Positions 53,485 to 63,303 are shown, counted from the first letter of the stretch. The stretch is DNA of 64,000 bases from Sva-07 sp963715825 (GCA_963715825.1 CAVQSI010000016.1:62001-126000), one strand, 5' to 3'. Program-made: numbers and translations. The notes: generated by a model not told the origin, from the sequence alone.

Positions 53485-53856
53485 ATGGGCGTCATCAGCG
53501 TTCGCATTCTCCTCGGCGGGGCGGCCACCGTCGCCGCTGCCTCGATCGGCGCGGCGTGCGGTGCGGACGGGCCCACCACCACGCTGGAACGCGGCGAGGC
53601 GATCTATGGCGCCAACTGCGCGCAGTGTCACGGCGGTGACCTGGCCGGCTCCGACCGCGGACCGTCGTTGCTCGAGCCGATCTACGGTCCCGACCAGCTG
53701 TCCGACGCCGAGTTCGCCGACGCGATCCGCAACGGGGTCGACGAGGAACTGTGGGACTTCGGCCCGATGCCGGCCAACGGCGCGCTCAGCGACGCCCAGA
53801 TCGAGGCGATCCTCACCTTCGTCCGCGCGCAGCAGGCCGGCGACCCGACAGGCTGA
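53485..53856 (+). CDS. small c-type cytochrome, exported
   Basis: A 123-residue monoheme cytochrome c. N-terminal export signal with lipobox-like GAAC near residue 25 (VRILLGGAATVAAASIGAAC). The heme site is NCAQCHGG, and the distal Met is likely in DFGPMPANGALSD. The fold matches class I short cytochromes (LERGEAIYGANCAQC, LSDAQIEAILTFVRAQQ). It may pass electrons to a terminal oxidase or a periplasmic enzyme; no partner gene is adjacent. CACACT ends 6 nt before the ATG. Converges with the small membrane protein gene. Confidence 0.9.
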   Translation: MGVISVRILLGGAATVAAASIGAACGADGPTTTLERGEAIYGANCAQCHGGDLAGSDRGPSLLEPIYGPDQLSDAEFADAIRNGVDEELWDFGPMPANGALSDAQIEAILTFVRAQQAGDPTG

Positions 53857-53871
53857 AGCCGTCGGCGCAGC

Positions 53872-54225
53872 TCAGGCGGCGCTGCGCTCGAGTCGTGCCT
53901 GGCGGAACGACTGCACGGCGAGCGCGACGTACACACCGCAGAGCACGATGGTGGCGATCTGCGCGAACAGCGCCCAGCCCTCGGCGCCCCGCCCGATCGC
54001 GGAGCCGAGGCTTCCGAGGATCGCCAGCAGCGCCAATGCCGCCGAGGCATGCATCAGGTGGTGGTTGAGATCGGGCTTCGCGCGGGCGACAAGGCCGAGT
54101 GCGACGAAGACGATGCCGATGAAGGCCGGGATCAATGAGGTGGCGCTGCCCGACCCGGATGCGATCGTGACGATCACGCCCAGGACGATCAGCGCGGCTC
54201 CGAGTGAAATGGTCTTGGTTGCCAC
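53872..54225 (-). CDS. small four-helix membrane protein, unknown
   Basis: A 117-residue protein with four hydrophobic segments: about 7-27, 32-50, 59-76 and 84-105. A short cytoplasmic or periplasmic loop (RAKPDLNHHLM) carries paired His. I do not recognise the family; it resembles short uncharacterised membrane proteins of actinobacteria. GTG start 54225; GACACT ends 6 nt upstream. No clear functional link to its neighbours. Confidence 0.75.
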   Translation of the reverse strand: MATKTISLGAALIVLGVIVTIASGSGSATSLIPAFIGIVFVALGLVARAKPDLNHHLMHASAALALLAILGSLGSAIGRGAEGWALFAQIATIVLCGVYVALAVQSFRQARLERSAA

Positions 54226-54264
54226 CTGATCAGTGTCGCGTCGCCGACGTCGTCGCGCACCCTC

Positions 54265-54312
54265 CAGCTCACCCGCCAGCTCACCCGCCAGCTCACCCGC
54301 CAGCTCACCCGT
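54265..54312. repeat. 12-bp tandem repeat, four copies
   Basis: CAGCTCACCCGC repeats at 54265, 54277, 54289 and 54301 (the last with T at its end). It lies just beyond the 3' end of the spermidine-synthase-like gene. Its unit also supplies the left arm of the adjacent hairpin. Confidence 0.9.
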
Positions 54313-54323
54313 CAGCTGGCGGG
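54296..54323 (-). terminator. 10-bp hairpin spanning stop of spermidine-synthase-like gene
   Basis: CCCGCCAGCT pairs with AGCTGGCGGG across an 8-nt loop. The stop codon (54312-54314) lies in the loop/arm boundary. The 12-bp repeats offer alternative left arms, so the terminator may have been duplicated by slippage. Confidence 0.55.
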
Positions 54324-55823
54324 CGTGAGCAGTTGGTCGACGGGGGCGAAGTCGTCGGTGAGCACCGTGGCGCCGCCGATGAATTCATCGACCCCGTCGA
54401 CGTCGACGATCAGTTGGCCGCCCTCAGGGTCCAGGCGTGCGGCATCGAAGGGCTGATCCGATGCGACGATCACCGAGTTGCCGAGGCGGCCCGCATCGGC
54501 ACTCTGGCTCAGCACGACTGCCACGTGGGGGAACACCGAGGCGATCGTTGCAGTCTCGGCACGCAGGAACGCAACGTCGGCGCCGTCGATCACGTTCAGC
54601 GCGTAGAACCCGCCGGGGCGCAGCACGCGGGCGACGTCGAGCGTGAACTCCTCCGTCGCCAGGTGCCACGGCACGGCACGACTGCCGAACGCGTCGCCGA
54701 TCACCACGTCGACGCTGTCGTCGGGAACGTCGCGCAGCGACTGTCGTGCGTCGCCCACCACCACGTCGACGCCGGTGCCGGCACCGGTCGACCGGTCGAA
54801 CTCGTCGGTGACCAACTCGACGAGTTCGCCGTCGAGTTCGAACACGATCTGATCGCTGCCCGGGCGCGTCGTCTGCACCCACGTCGGCACCGTGAGCGCG
54901 CCCCCGCCGATGTGGACCACGTCGAGGTCGCCGTCGGGTGCCAGCTCGGTGATCACGTCGGCGAAGCGGCGGGTGTACCAGAAGTCGAGGTACGTCGGAT
55001 CGTCGAGGTCGACGTAGCTGTGGCGCAGATCGTCGAGCACCAGGACGCGGCCGGTCGAGCGATCGGCGTCGACCTCGATCGACACGCAGTAGTAGGTGGT
55101 CTCGCTGTCGCACGGACTCCCGAGCGCCCACGCACCGATCAAGGTGAGCCCGGCGAACGCCGACACCGAGGTGATCTCGGTCCGCGAGGTTCGTCGCACA
55201 CCGCTCGGCGACGCCGCCCACAACACCAGTCCGCTGACGACGAGCAGCACGCCGACCGAGATGATGATCGTGGTCACCGCGGCGATCGCGACCAGCACGA
55301 ACCCGGTGAGGAAGGTCGCGACGATCGCGCCGCCGGTGCCGTAGGCGGAGAGCCGACCGACCGTGGCGCCGGTGTCGTGGAGGTCACGCAACTGCAGCTT
55401 GACCACCGCCGGCGGGATTGCGCTCAGCACCGTTGCCGAGGGGAGGAATCCCACCGCCGTGAGCACCAACGTGACACCGACGCTGGATGCGTCACCGGCG
55501 CTCCCGAGCGCGCGGACCGTCGGCACGGTGGCGATCGCCAACGCCCCGCCGACGACGAGGAGCACCGGGATCAGCCGTCGAGGGTCGACGCGGTCGGCCG
55601 CGATGCCACCCAACCAGGCGCCGACGGCGATCCCGGCGAGCACGGTGCCGATGATGCCGGTGTAGGTCTCCAGGCTCACCCCGACGTACGGAGCGAGCAA
55701 CCGTCCGGCGAGGATCTCGAGCACGAGCACCGCTGCCGACGTGCCCACGACGAGGGCGACCGCCAGCCAGCCCGGCAGCGGCCGAGGATCACCGCTCGTC
55801 GAGGCGTTGGCGTCGTCGGGCAC
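54312..55823 (-). CDS. membrane-fused spermidine-synthase-like protein
   Basis: A 503-residue protein with about seven N-terminal TM helices (about residues 15-240; LAVALVVGTSAAVLVLEILAGRLLAPYVG) fused to a soluble C-terminal spermidine-synthase/methyltransferase-like domain. The domain contains LDVVHIGGGALTVPTWVQ (nucleotide/decarboxy-SAM loop), FELDGELVELV, DARQSLRD and DVVIGDAFGSRAVPWHL. The conserved Asp expected for the aminopropyl transfer may be the Asp in the GDAF region; true polyamine synthesis is uncertain for this fused group. A GTG start lies 9 nt after the DUF2237 stop, suggesting an operon with the VIT1-like gene. Confidence 0.83.
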   Translation of the reverse strand: MPDDANASTSGDPRPLPGWLAVALVVGTSAAVLVLEILAGRLLAPYVGVSLETYTGIIGTVLAGIAVGAWLGGIAADRVDPRRLIPVLLVVGGALAIATVPTVRALGSAGDASSVGVTLVLTAVGFLPSATVLSAIPPAVVKLQLRDLHDTGATVGRLSAYGTGGAIVATFLTGFVLVAIAAVTTIIISVGVLLVVSGLVLWAASPSGVRRTSRTEITSVSAFAGLTLIGAWALGSPCDSETTYYCVSIEVDADRSTGRVLVLDDLRHSYVDLDDPTYLDFWYTRRFADVITELAPDGDLDVVHIGGGALTVPTWVQTTRPGSDQIVFELDGELVELVTDEFDRSTGAGTGVDVVVGDARQSLRDVPDDSVDVVIGDAFGSRAVPWHLATEEFTLDVARVLRPGGFYALNVIDGADVAFLRAETATIASVFPHVAVVLSQSADAGRLGNSVIVASDQPFDAARLDPEGGQLIVDVDGVDEFIGGATVLTDDFAPVDQLLTPAS

Positions 55824-55832
55824 GGTGGTGCG

Positions 55833-56222
55833 TCAGCGGATGATCGCGTGAGCGCGGAGATCGGCGAGGTCGATGTACTCGAGCGTCGACATGTGCGTCG
55901 ACTCGAGGATCACGCCGCACGCGTGTCCGGCATCGAAGGCCTCTTTCCACCGAGCGGCGCACACGCACCACTGGTCGCCGGCGGACAGCCCGGCGAAGCC
56001 GTACTGTGGCATGGGCGTGGTGAGGTCGTTGCCCTGTGCTTTCGAGTACTCGAGGAAGTCGTCGGTGAGTCGGCAGCACACGGTGTGCATGCCGGGATCG
56101 TCGCCGCGGTTCTCGCAGCATCCCGTGCGGTAGTAGCCGGTCATCGGGTCGTACGAGCAGGGCTGCAGTTCGGTGCCCAGCACGTTGCGCTGGCCCGTGG
56201 TCGGGTCGGGAGACTCAGACAT
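55833..56222 (-). CDS. DUF2237-family protein
   Basis: A 129-residue conserved bacterial protein, DUF2237. Signature: QRNVLGTELQPCSYDPMTGYYRTGCC, HTVCCRLTDDFLEYSKAQGNDLTTP and GDQWCVCAARWKEAFDAG, with LESTHMSTLEYIDLADL. Multiple Cys residues (GCC, VCC, CVC) are conserved in the family; a metal or redox role is possible but unproven. ATG 56222 overlaps the VIT1-like stop by 8 nt. Small size matches the family (about 125 residues). Confidence 0.88.
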   Translation of the reverse strand: MSESPDPTTGQRNVLGTELQPCSYDPMTGYYRTGCCENRGDDPGMHTVCCRLTDDFLEYSKAQGNDLTTPMPQYGFAGLSAGDQWCVCAARWKEAFDAGHACGVILESTHMSTLEYIDLADLRAHAIIR

Positions 56223-56952
56223 TGACGCCGACCAGTTCGCCGATGCTGTAGGTGACCGCGCACGCCACCAACACGATCGCGACTTGACGTGCGACCGACT
56301 TCCAGATCGACCGTTCGGCGAATCGTCCGATCGCCGCACCCACGAAGGCGGCGGCGACGACGCCGATCGCCATCGAGACGGCGGCAGGCGCGAATCCGGT
56401 CGCACCGGTGAACCAGGGGATCACGGGCAACAAGGCGCCGAACAGGAAGCAGACCAGCGAGATCGCCGCAGCGTTGAACGCCGACGGGAGGTCGTGGGGG
56501 TCGACGCCGAGTTCTTCGCGGGTGTGGACACGCAGCGCCACTTCCGGTGACGACATCACGTCCTCGGCGGCAGCGCGAGCCGTTTCGGGCTTGATGCCAT
56601 GGTCTTCGTACATCGCTGCCAACTCGGCGGTTTCCGCAACGGTGTTGCGAGCCAGTTCGCGCCGCTCGACGGCCACTTCGCGCTCGACGAGTTCGTTCTG
56701 TGCCGACACGCTGATCCACTCGCCGGCCGCCATCGAGATCCCGCCGGCGATTGCACCGGCGAGCCCGGCAAGACGCACGATCGAGGAGTCGACCCCGGAG
56801 CCGGCGAACCCGAGGATCAGCGACACGTTCGACACCAGCCCGTCGTTGATCCCGAACACGGCAGCGCGCGCGAGCCCTCCCGAGACCGCCCGGTGGCCGC
56901 CGTGCAGCTCCGGGCGGGGGAGATCCTTCGCTGTGAGGTCGGGTCGTGTCAT
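56215..56952 (-). CDS. VIT1/CCC1-family Fe2+/Mn2+ transporter
   Basis: A 245-residue membrane transporter. The start GHRAVSGGLARAAVFGINDGLVSNVSLI and LAGAIAGGISMAAGEWISVSAQ match VIT1/CCC1. The cytosolic metal-binding domain (about 95-160) has Glu-rich helices (ELAAMYEDHGIKPETARAAAEDVM). Three C-terminal TM helices follow. It exports Fe2+ or Mn2+ from the cytosol in this family. TAGCGT ends 8 nt before ATG 56952. It is the first gene of a minus-strand operon with DUF2237 and the spermidine-synthase-like gene. Confidence 0.9.
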   Translation of the reverse strand: MTRPDLTAKDLPRPELHGGHRAVSGGLARAAVFGINDGLVSNVSLILGFAGSGVDSSIVRLAGLAGAIAGGISMAAGEWISVSAQNELVEREVAVERRELARNTVAETAELAAMYEDHGIKPETARAAAEDVMSSPEVALRVHTREELGVDPHDLPSAFNAAAISLVCFLFGALLPVIPWFTGATGFAPAAVSMAIGVVAAAFVGAAIGRFAERSIWKSVARQVAIVLVACAVTYSIGELVGVNV

Positions 56953-57063
56953 CCAGGCGAACGCTAGCCGTGATCGTCAGCAGCGCGTCCAGACGAGTCC
57001 AGGTCACGACGCGGTGTTGCGGCTACGTTGAGCCGTAGCGAGATCACTCCAGCGAGGACACAC

Positions 57064-60000
57064 ATGAGCGCTCACAACGACGTGGCAGCCATCATCGACA
57101 GCCTGCGGGAGATCGCTGCTGAACGTCGGCCATCCGACCGGTTGTTGCACGCCTTTCTCGGCTTCTACTACCGAGACATCCCGAGCGACGACGCCGACGG
57201 TCGCCGAATCAACGCAGCGTATGCAGCGGCGGTCGCCCATCTGCAGCTCGGTCGTGAACGCCGCGTCGGCGAGACGCTCGTGCAGGTGCTGTCACCCGAT
57301 CTCGAACGCGACGGCTGGGAGACCGAACGCACGATCCTGATGTTCGTCACCGACGACGTCCCCTTCCTCGTCGACAGCGTGCGGATGGTGCTCGACCGCC
57401 ATCAGCTCGGCATCCACCTGCTGATTCATCCGATGCTGCACGTCGAACGCAACGACCGCCACGAGCTGGTCGATGTCGACGCCGATGACGGTCGGGTCGA
57501 GGCCTGGACACTGATCGAACTGGACCGGTGTCCGACCGGGGCACGCGAACGGCTCGAAGCAGACGTCCGCACGGCGATCGACGACGTGCAGTCCGTGGTG
57601 CGTGACTTCACGGCGATGCAGGAGCGGCTGGTGGCCGTCGCCGGCGACGACTCGTTGATGCAGTGGCTGGCCGACGGCAACTTCGTGTTCCTCGGCTCGG
57701 CGATCTACGAGTCGTCACCCGACGGGCTGCGGCTCGATCCGAAGAGTCTCCTCGGGCAGTACCGGTCGCGTCGACTCGACCCCGAGTCCATCGATCCGCC
57801 AGCGCACGACGGCGACGCTCCCGTCGTCATCGCGCGAACCGATGCCGTCGCCACCGTGCATCGCCGGGCCCGCATGACCTCGATCGCCGTGCGCAACCCT
57901 GCGAGCGGTACCGAGGTCCGGTTCGTCGGCCTGCTCGGCAGCGCCGCCTACCGCCAGAGCGTGTTCGCGATCCCCGACATCGGGCATCGTGCCGACGAGG
58001 TGGTCGCTCGGGTCGGGGCAACCGTCGAGAGCCACACGGGCCGAGCTGTCCGCAACGTGATCGAGACGCTTCCGCGCGACATGGTCTTCGAGTCCGGTGT
58101 CGAGGAGCTGACCGAGCTGGTCTCGGCGATCTCCGGACTGCAGGAACGCCACATCGTCCGAGTGTTCGACCTGACCGAGCCGGTCGGACCCTGGACCACC
58201 GTGCTCACGTACGTTCCGCAGTCCCGGTTCACCGCCGCACTTCCGGAACTGGTCGCCGCGTTGGTGTCGGAGTTCTACGGCGGCGAGATTCGCGACCTCG
58301 AGACGCTGGTCGGGACGAGTTCGCTTGCTCGTATCTCGATGACCGTTCGAGCGATGCCGCTCGACGACAGCACCCGCCTCGTCACCTCGATCGACCGCGC
58401 CTCGCGGACCTGGGGCGAACGCGCCACGGAAGCGCTCGTCGACCTGCTCGGCGAAGTGGAAGGTCACCGGGTGTGGTCCGTGGTTGCCGACGCGGTGCCC
58501 GCGGACTACGAGGCTCGTGTGCGCCCCGAAGCTGCGGTCGGTGACCTCGTCAACGTCGAGGCGATGCTGTCGGGCACCGACGACATCACCACGTCGTTCG
58601 GTCGTTCGCTCGACGCGGTCGACGGCCAATGGCGCTTCCGGGTGTTCCTTCGTGATCGGCCGACCACGATCTCCGAACTGGTACCAGTGCTCGAACATCT
58701 CGGGCTGTCTCCCATCGACGAGCACCCGTCGGTGTTCGTCGGTGCGTCGGCCACCGTGCACCTCGACGACATCGGCGTTCGCATGGCGGCGCCCACGATC
58801 ACCGACGCCCAACACGCCGAGGTGCAGCGGGCGTTCGTCGAGCTGATGACGGGCGAGATCGAACCCGACGGACTGAACCGGCTGGTGCTCTCGGCCGGCC
58901 TCGACCGCCGACAGATCGCCGTGCTGCGGCTGTACAACCGGTATCTGCGTCAGGCGTCGTTCCCGTTCAGTGCCAACTACGTCGAACAGTCGATCGTTCG
59001 TCATCCCGAGATCGCCCGCAAGCTCGTGGAGTTGTTCGACACCCGCTTCGACCCGTCGCCGAGCGACCCCGCCGTGGCCGCTGACCGCTCCGGCGCGATC
59101 GAGCGGTGTCGCAGCGAACTGCACGAGCTCCTCGACGCGGTGCCGTCGCTCGACGACGACCGGATCTGTCGGGCGTTCCTCACCCTCGTCGACGCGACCG
59201 ATCGGACCAATGCGTTCCGCGGGCGCCAGGAGATCTCGGTCAAGTTCCGGCCTCATGCCGTCGGATTCCTGCCCGAGCCGCGACCGGAGTTCGAGATCTT
59301 CGTCTGCTCGCCCTACGTCGAGGGTGTGCACCTGCGTGGTGGCCGTATCGCCCGTGGCGGACTCAGGTGGAGCGACCGCCCGGAGGACTTCCGCACCGAG
59401 GTGCTCGGCCTCGTCAAGGCCCAGATGGTGAAGAACGCCGTGATCGTGCCCACCGGCGCGAAGGGTGGCTTCGTGATCAAGTCGCCGACAGCGGACCCCG
59501 CAGACCGCGACGCTGCACGAGCCGAGGGCGTCGACCGGTACCGCCGGTTCGTCCGTGGGTTGCTCGACCTCACTGACAATGTCGTCGGTGATCGGGTCGT
59601 GCATCCGCCCGATGTCGTCATCCACGACGGCGACGACCCGTACCTGGTCGTCGCTGCCGACAAGGGCACGGCGACGTTCAGCGACATCGCCAACGAGATC
59701 GCGGCCGAGTACGACTTCTGGCTCGGCGACGCGTTCGCGTCGGGCGGGAGTCACGGCTACGACCACAAGGAGATGGGGATCACGGCACGCGGCGCGTGGG
59801 AGAGCGTGCGGCGCCACGCACGTGTGATCGGCAAGGACGCTGACACCGACGAGCTCACCGTGGTCGGTATCGGTGACATGTCGGGCGACGTCTTCGGCAA
59901 CGGGATGCTCCTGTCGTCGCACATCAAGCTCGTGGCGGCGTTCGACCACCGCCACGTCTTCCTCGACCCCGACCCGGACCCGGCGCCGGCACACGCCGAG

Positions 60001-61767
60001 CGACAGCGGCTGTTCGAGCTGCCACGCTCGAGCTGGGCCGACTACGACCGAGCGCTGATCTCCGCCGGTGGCGGGGTGCACTCGCGCCAACTCAAGGCGA
60101 TCGAGATCACACCCGAGGTGCGCGAGGTGCTCGGCATCGACGCATCGGTCAGCGAGCTGCGGCCCGACGACCTCATCTCGGCGATCCTTCGCGCCCCGGT
60201 CGACCTGCTCTGGAACGGCGGCATCGGCACGTACGTCAAGGCGTCGAGCGAGAACGATGCCGACGTCGGCGACCGCGCCAACGACTCGCTGCGCGTCGAC
60301 GGGATCGAGCTCCGAGCCCGGATCGTCGGCGAGGGCGGCAATCTCGGGCTCACGCAGCTCGCACGCGTCGAGTACGCCATCAACGGCGGGCTGATCTACA
60401 CCGACGCGATCGACAACTCCGCCGGCGTCGACTGCAGCGATCACGAGGTCAACATCAAGATCCTGCTCGACCAGCTCGTCCGCGACGGTGAGCTGACCGT
60501 GCGGCAACGCAACGAGCTGCTCGTGGAGATGACCGGCGAGGTGGCCCGCCTGGTGCTCGACGACAACCGGGCCCAGACCCTGGCGTTGATGATCGCGCGG
60601 ACCCAGGCGCTCTCGATGGTCAACGTGCACGCCCGGTACCTCGACACCCTCGAAGCCGAGGGCTACCTCGACCGCGAGCTCGAATTCCTCCCGTCCGACA
60701 AGCAGATCGCCGAACGACAGAGCGCCGGCAGCGGTCTGCGGGCACCGGAGTTCGCGGTCATGATCGCCTACACGAAGAACGCCAACGTCGCCGAGGTGCT
60801 CGACTCGGACCTCCCCGACGAGCCTGCCCTCGAAGGCGACCTGATGGAGTACTTCCCCGTCGAGATCCGCGAGCGCTTCCCCGATGCGATCCGTTCGCAC
60901 CGCCTTCGTCGCGAGATCCTCGCCACCACGATCGTCAACAACATGGTCAATCTGGCCGGGATCTCGTTCGACCATCGGATGACCGAGGATTCGGGCGCAT
61001 CGGTCTCCGACGTTGCCAGGGCGTTCCTCGCCGCACGTGAGATCTTCGGGTTCGCCGACATCTGGCGAGAGATCGATGCGCTCGGCAGCAGCATCGATCT
61101 CGACACACAGATCGCGCTGTTCCTCGCGGCCCGACGGATGACCGAGCGCGGCGCGGTCTGGTTGCTTCGTCACCGACGTCCACCGATCGACATCGCCGAC
61201 GCGATCGACACGTTCTCGGCCGGGCTGGCGTTCCTGGCCGAGTCGCTCGACGACGTCGTCAGCGGTCGGGTGGCCGACGACGTCGCCGGCGTCCGAGAGG
61301 CGCGGGCGGCTGCCGGCGTTCCCGCCGAACTGGCGGCGCACGCGGCGAGATGGCCGTGGTTGCACACCGGGTTCGACGTCGTCGAGATCGCTCACACCGA
61401 GTCGCGCAATGTGGCCGACGCAGCAACGGCGTACTGGGCGACGTTCGATGCATTCGAGCTCGGTTGGTTGTGGGACGGGGTCGGCAACCTGCCCCGCTCC
61501 GATCGTTGGCAGGAGCAGGCGCGCTCGGCGCTGCGCCACGATCTGATGACCGTGCTCGCCGACCTGACTCGACAGGTGATGCGATCCGCTGATGGTTCGC
61601 CCGCGGCGTGGATCGAGGCCAACGAGCGCGCCGTGGGACGCGCGCTCTCGATGCACACCGAGATCCGCCGTGCCGAGAGCTTCGACCTCACGACACTGTC
61701 GGTGGCGATCCGCCAGCTCCGCAACCTCACGATCATGGCCGTTGCGGCGCCCGAGTCGCCGGACTGA
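57064..61767 (+). CDS. gdh: large NAD-dependent glutamate dehydrogenase (GDH-180 type)
   Basis: Catalyses glutamate to 2-oxoglutarate + NH4+, mainly catabolic. The 1567-residue protein matches the giant class found in actinobacteria and proteobacteria. The N-terminal half has regulatory ACT-like regions (TDDVPFLVDSVRMVLDRHQL). The catalytic core has GGLRWSDRPEDFRTEVLGLVKAQMVKNAVIVPTGAKGGFV, with the catalytic Lys in TGAKGGF. The Rossmann region includes VVGIGDMSGDVFGNGML and GEGGNLGLTQLARVEY. ATG 57064 has GAGGA about 5 nt upstream; a -10-like TACGTT lies at 57024-57029. The frame is fully intact over 4.7 kb, in contrast to the broken genes elsewhere. Confidence 0.95.
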   Translation: MSAHNDVAAIIDSLREIAAERRPSDRLLHAFLGFYYRDIPSDDADGRRINAAYAAAVAHLQLGRERRVGETLVQVLSPDLERDGWETERTILMFVTDDVPFLVDSVRMVLDRHQLGIHLLIHPMLHVERNDRHELVDVDADDGRVEAWTLIELDRCPTGARERLEADVRTAIDDVQSVVRDFTAMQERLVAVAGDDSLMQWLADGNFVFLGSAIYESSPDGLRLDPKSLLGQYRSRRLDPESIDPPAHDGDAPVVIARTDAVATVHRRARMTSIAVRNPASGTEVRFVGLLGSAAYRQSVFAIPDIGHRADEVVARVGATVESHTGRAVRNVIETLPRDMVFESGVEELTELVSAISGLQERHIVRVFDLTEPVGPWTTVLTYVPQSRFTAALPELVAALVSEFYGGEIRDLETLVGTSSLARISMTVRAMPLDDSTRLVTSIDRASRTWGERATEALVDLLGEVEGHRVWSVVADAVPADYEARVRPEAAVGDLVNVEAMLSGTDDITTSFGRSLDAVDGQWRFRVFLRDRPTTISELVPVLEHLGLSPIDEHPSVFVGASATVHLDDIGVRMAAPTITDAQHAEVQRAFVELMTGEIEPDGLNRLVLSAGLDRRQIAVLRLYNRYLRQASFPFSANYVEQSIVRHPEIARKLVELFDTRFDPSPSDPAVAADRSGAIERCRSELHELLDAVPSLDDDRICRAFLTLVDATDRTNAFRGRQEISVKFRPHAVGFLPEPRPEFEIFVCSPYVEGVHLRGGRIARGGLRWSDRPEDFRTEVLGLVKAQMVKNAVIVPTGAKGGFVIKSPTADPADRDAARAEGVDRYRRFVRGLLDLTDNVVGDRVVHPPDVVIHDGDDPYLVVAADKGTATFSDIANEIAAEYDFWLGDAFASGGSHGYDHKEMGITARGAWESVRRHARVIGKDADTDELTVVGIGDMSGDVFGNGMLLSSHIKLVAAFDHRHVFLDPDPDPAPAHAERQRLFELPRSSWADYDRALISAGGGVHSRQLKAIEITPEVREVLGIDASVSELRPDDLISAILRAPVDLLWNGGIGTYVKASSENDADVGDRANDSLRVDGIELRARIVGEGGNLGLTQLARVEYAINGGLIYTDAIDNSAGVDCSDHEVNIKILLDQLVRDGELTVRQRNELLVEMTGEVARLVLDDNRAQTLALMIARTQALSMVNVHARYLDTLEAEGYLDRELEFLPSDKQIAERQSAGSGLRAPEFAVMIAYTKNANVAEVLDSDLPDEPALEGDLMEYFPVEIRERFPDAIRSHRLRREILATTIVNNMVNLAGISFDHRMTEDSGASVSDVARAFLAAREIFGFADIWREIDALGSSIDLDTQIALFLAARRMTERGAVWLLRHRRPPIDIADAIDTFSAGLAFLAESLDDVVSGRVADDVAGVREARAAAGVPAELAAHAARWPWLHTGFDVVEIAHTESRNVADAATAYWATFDAFELGWLWDGVGNLPRSDRWQEQARSALRHDLMTVLADLTRQVMRSADGSPAAWIEANERAVGRALSMHTEIRRAESFDLTTLSVAIRQLRNLTIMAVAAPESPD

Positions 61768-61884
61768 GCGGCCGCTTGCCGAAGCGTTGCGGTGATCTTG
61801 CAGCGATCTTGTTGAAGACTTGGGTCCTGCTTGTCGAAGAACGCCATCTGGGTGCGAGCGGCGACGGGTAACGTCGATCGTGTC
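61768..61884 (+). promoter_or_regulatory. gdh-gltX intergenic region
   Basis: This 117-nt gap has a -10-like TAACGT (61869-61874) and two close copies of GATCTTG (about 61794 and 61806), a possible short direct-repeat operator. No palindrome is seen. Confidence 0.3.
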
Positions 61885-63303
61885 ATGTCCGCTGGCCCCC
61901 GATTCCGATTCGCGCCGTCGCCGACCGGTTCGTTCCACGTCGGCGGGGCTCGCACGGCGCTGCAGAACTGGGCGCTGGCCCGGCGTCTCGGTGGCACGTT
62001 CGTGCTGCGCATCGAGGACACCGACGAGGCCCGCAACCGCCCGGAGTGGACCCAGGGCATCATCGATGCGCTGGCCTGGATCGGCATCTCGTCCGACGAC
62101 TCGCACTTCGAGGGCCCGCATTTCCAGAGCGAGTATGCCGACGCGCATCTTGGCGCTGCGCAACGGCTGTTCGACGACGGCCACGCCTACTACTGCGACC
62201 TGACCGGCGAGCAGGTGCAGGCGCGGGCGAAGGAAATGGGCACCACCGGCTACGACGGCTACTCGCGCGACCGCGGGCTCGGGCCGGGCCCTGGCCACGT
62301 CCTGCGGTTCCGTGTTCCCGACGGCACCACGGTCGTCGACGACGCCGTGCGCGGTGAGGTCTCGTTCGACAACTCCACGATCGAGGACTTCGTGCTGGTG
62401 CGCGGCAACGGCACGCCGGTGTTCCTGCTCGCCAACGTCGTCGACGACATCGAGATGGCGATCAGCGACGTTGTGCGTGCCGAGGAGCACCTGCCCAACA
62501 CGCCCAAGCAGCAGATGCTCTGGGAAGCGCTCGGGCACGCACCGCCGCGCTGGGCCCACGTGCCGGTGTTGGTGAACGAGCAACGCAAGAAGCTGTCGAA
62601 GCGGCGCGACAAGGTGGCGCTCGAGCAGTACCGCGACGAGGGCTACCTCGCCGACGCGATGGTCAACTACCTGATGACTCTCGGCTGGACGCCGCCGGGC
62701 GCCGAGGCTGCCGGTAGCGAGATCGTGCCGTGGGCCGAGATCGAAGCGGCCTTCAGCCTCGACGACGTCACGCACTCGCCGGCGTTCTTCGACATCAAGA
62801 AGCTTGCCGCGTTCAACGGCGACTACATCCGCATGATGCCGCTCGACGAGTTCGTCGAGCGCGCCGGTGCCGAGCTCCCACCCGAGTGGGACCGCAACCG
62901 ATGGGCGGCGATCGCTCCGCACATCCAGCAGCGGCTGACGACGCTGAGAGAAGTCCCCGAGAAGATCGACTTCCTGTTCTGGCCAGACGGGGCCGACGTT
63001 GCGTACGACGACGACTCGTGGGCGAAGGCGTTCGGGCCCGATTGGGCATCGCCGTTGCTCGCCGACGTCGCCGACGCCTATGGGCAACTCGACGACTGGA
63101 CCGCCGATGCGCTCAAGGTCGCCCTCGAAGATGTGATGACGCGCTACGACGTCAAGCTGGGCAAGGCGCAGGCGCCGGTGCGCGTGGCCGTCACCGGTCG
63201 CTCGGTGGGTCCGCCGTTGTTCGAATCGATGGAGGTCCTCGGCCGCGACGAGACGCTGCGGCGGCTGTCGATGGCGGGTGACGCCGCTGGCGGCGGGCGG
63301 TGA
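61885..63303 (+). CDS. gltX: glutamyl-tRNA synthetase
   Basis: Charges tRNA-Glu (and perhaps tRNA-Gln for later transamidation). The 472-residue class I synthetase has the HIGH-type motif in RFAPSPTGSFHVGGARTALQ and the KMSKS-type motif KKLSKRR; also LRIEDTDEARN and the conserved LGWTPPGAE. The C-terminal anticodon-binding domain has LTTLREVPEKIDF and DVMTRYDVKLGKAQAPVRVAVTGRSVGPP. ATG 61885 lies 10 nt after TAACGT, nearly leaderless; ATG 61831 adds a non-conserved extension. The stop overlaps the start of the next gene (GTGA). Confidence 0.95.
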   Translation: MSAGPRFRFAPSPTGSFHVGGARTALQNWALARRLGGTFVLRIEDTDEARNRPEWTQGIIDALAWIGISSDDSHFEGPHFQSEYADAHLGAAQRLFDDGHAYYCDLTGEQVQARAKEMGTTGYDGYSRDRGLGPGPGHVLRFRVPDGTTVVDDAVRGEVSFDNSTIEDFVLVRGNGTPVFLLANVVDDIEMAISDVVRAEEHLPNTPKQQMLWEALGHAPPRWAHVPVLVNEQRKKLSKRRDKVALEQYRDEGYLADAMVNYLMTLGWTPPGAEAAGSEIVPWAEIEAAFSLDDVTHSPAFFDIKKLAAFNGDYIRMMPLDEFVERAGAELPPEWDRNRWAAIAPHIQQRLTTLREVPEKIDFLFWPDGADVAYDDDSWAKAFGPDWASPLLADVADAYGQLDDWTADALKVALEDVMTRYDVKLGKAQAPVRVAVTGRSVGPPLFESMEVLGRDETLRRLSMAGDAAGGGR

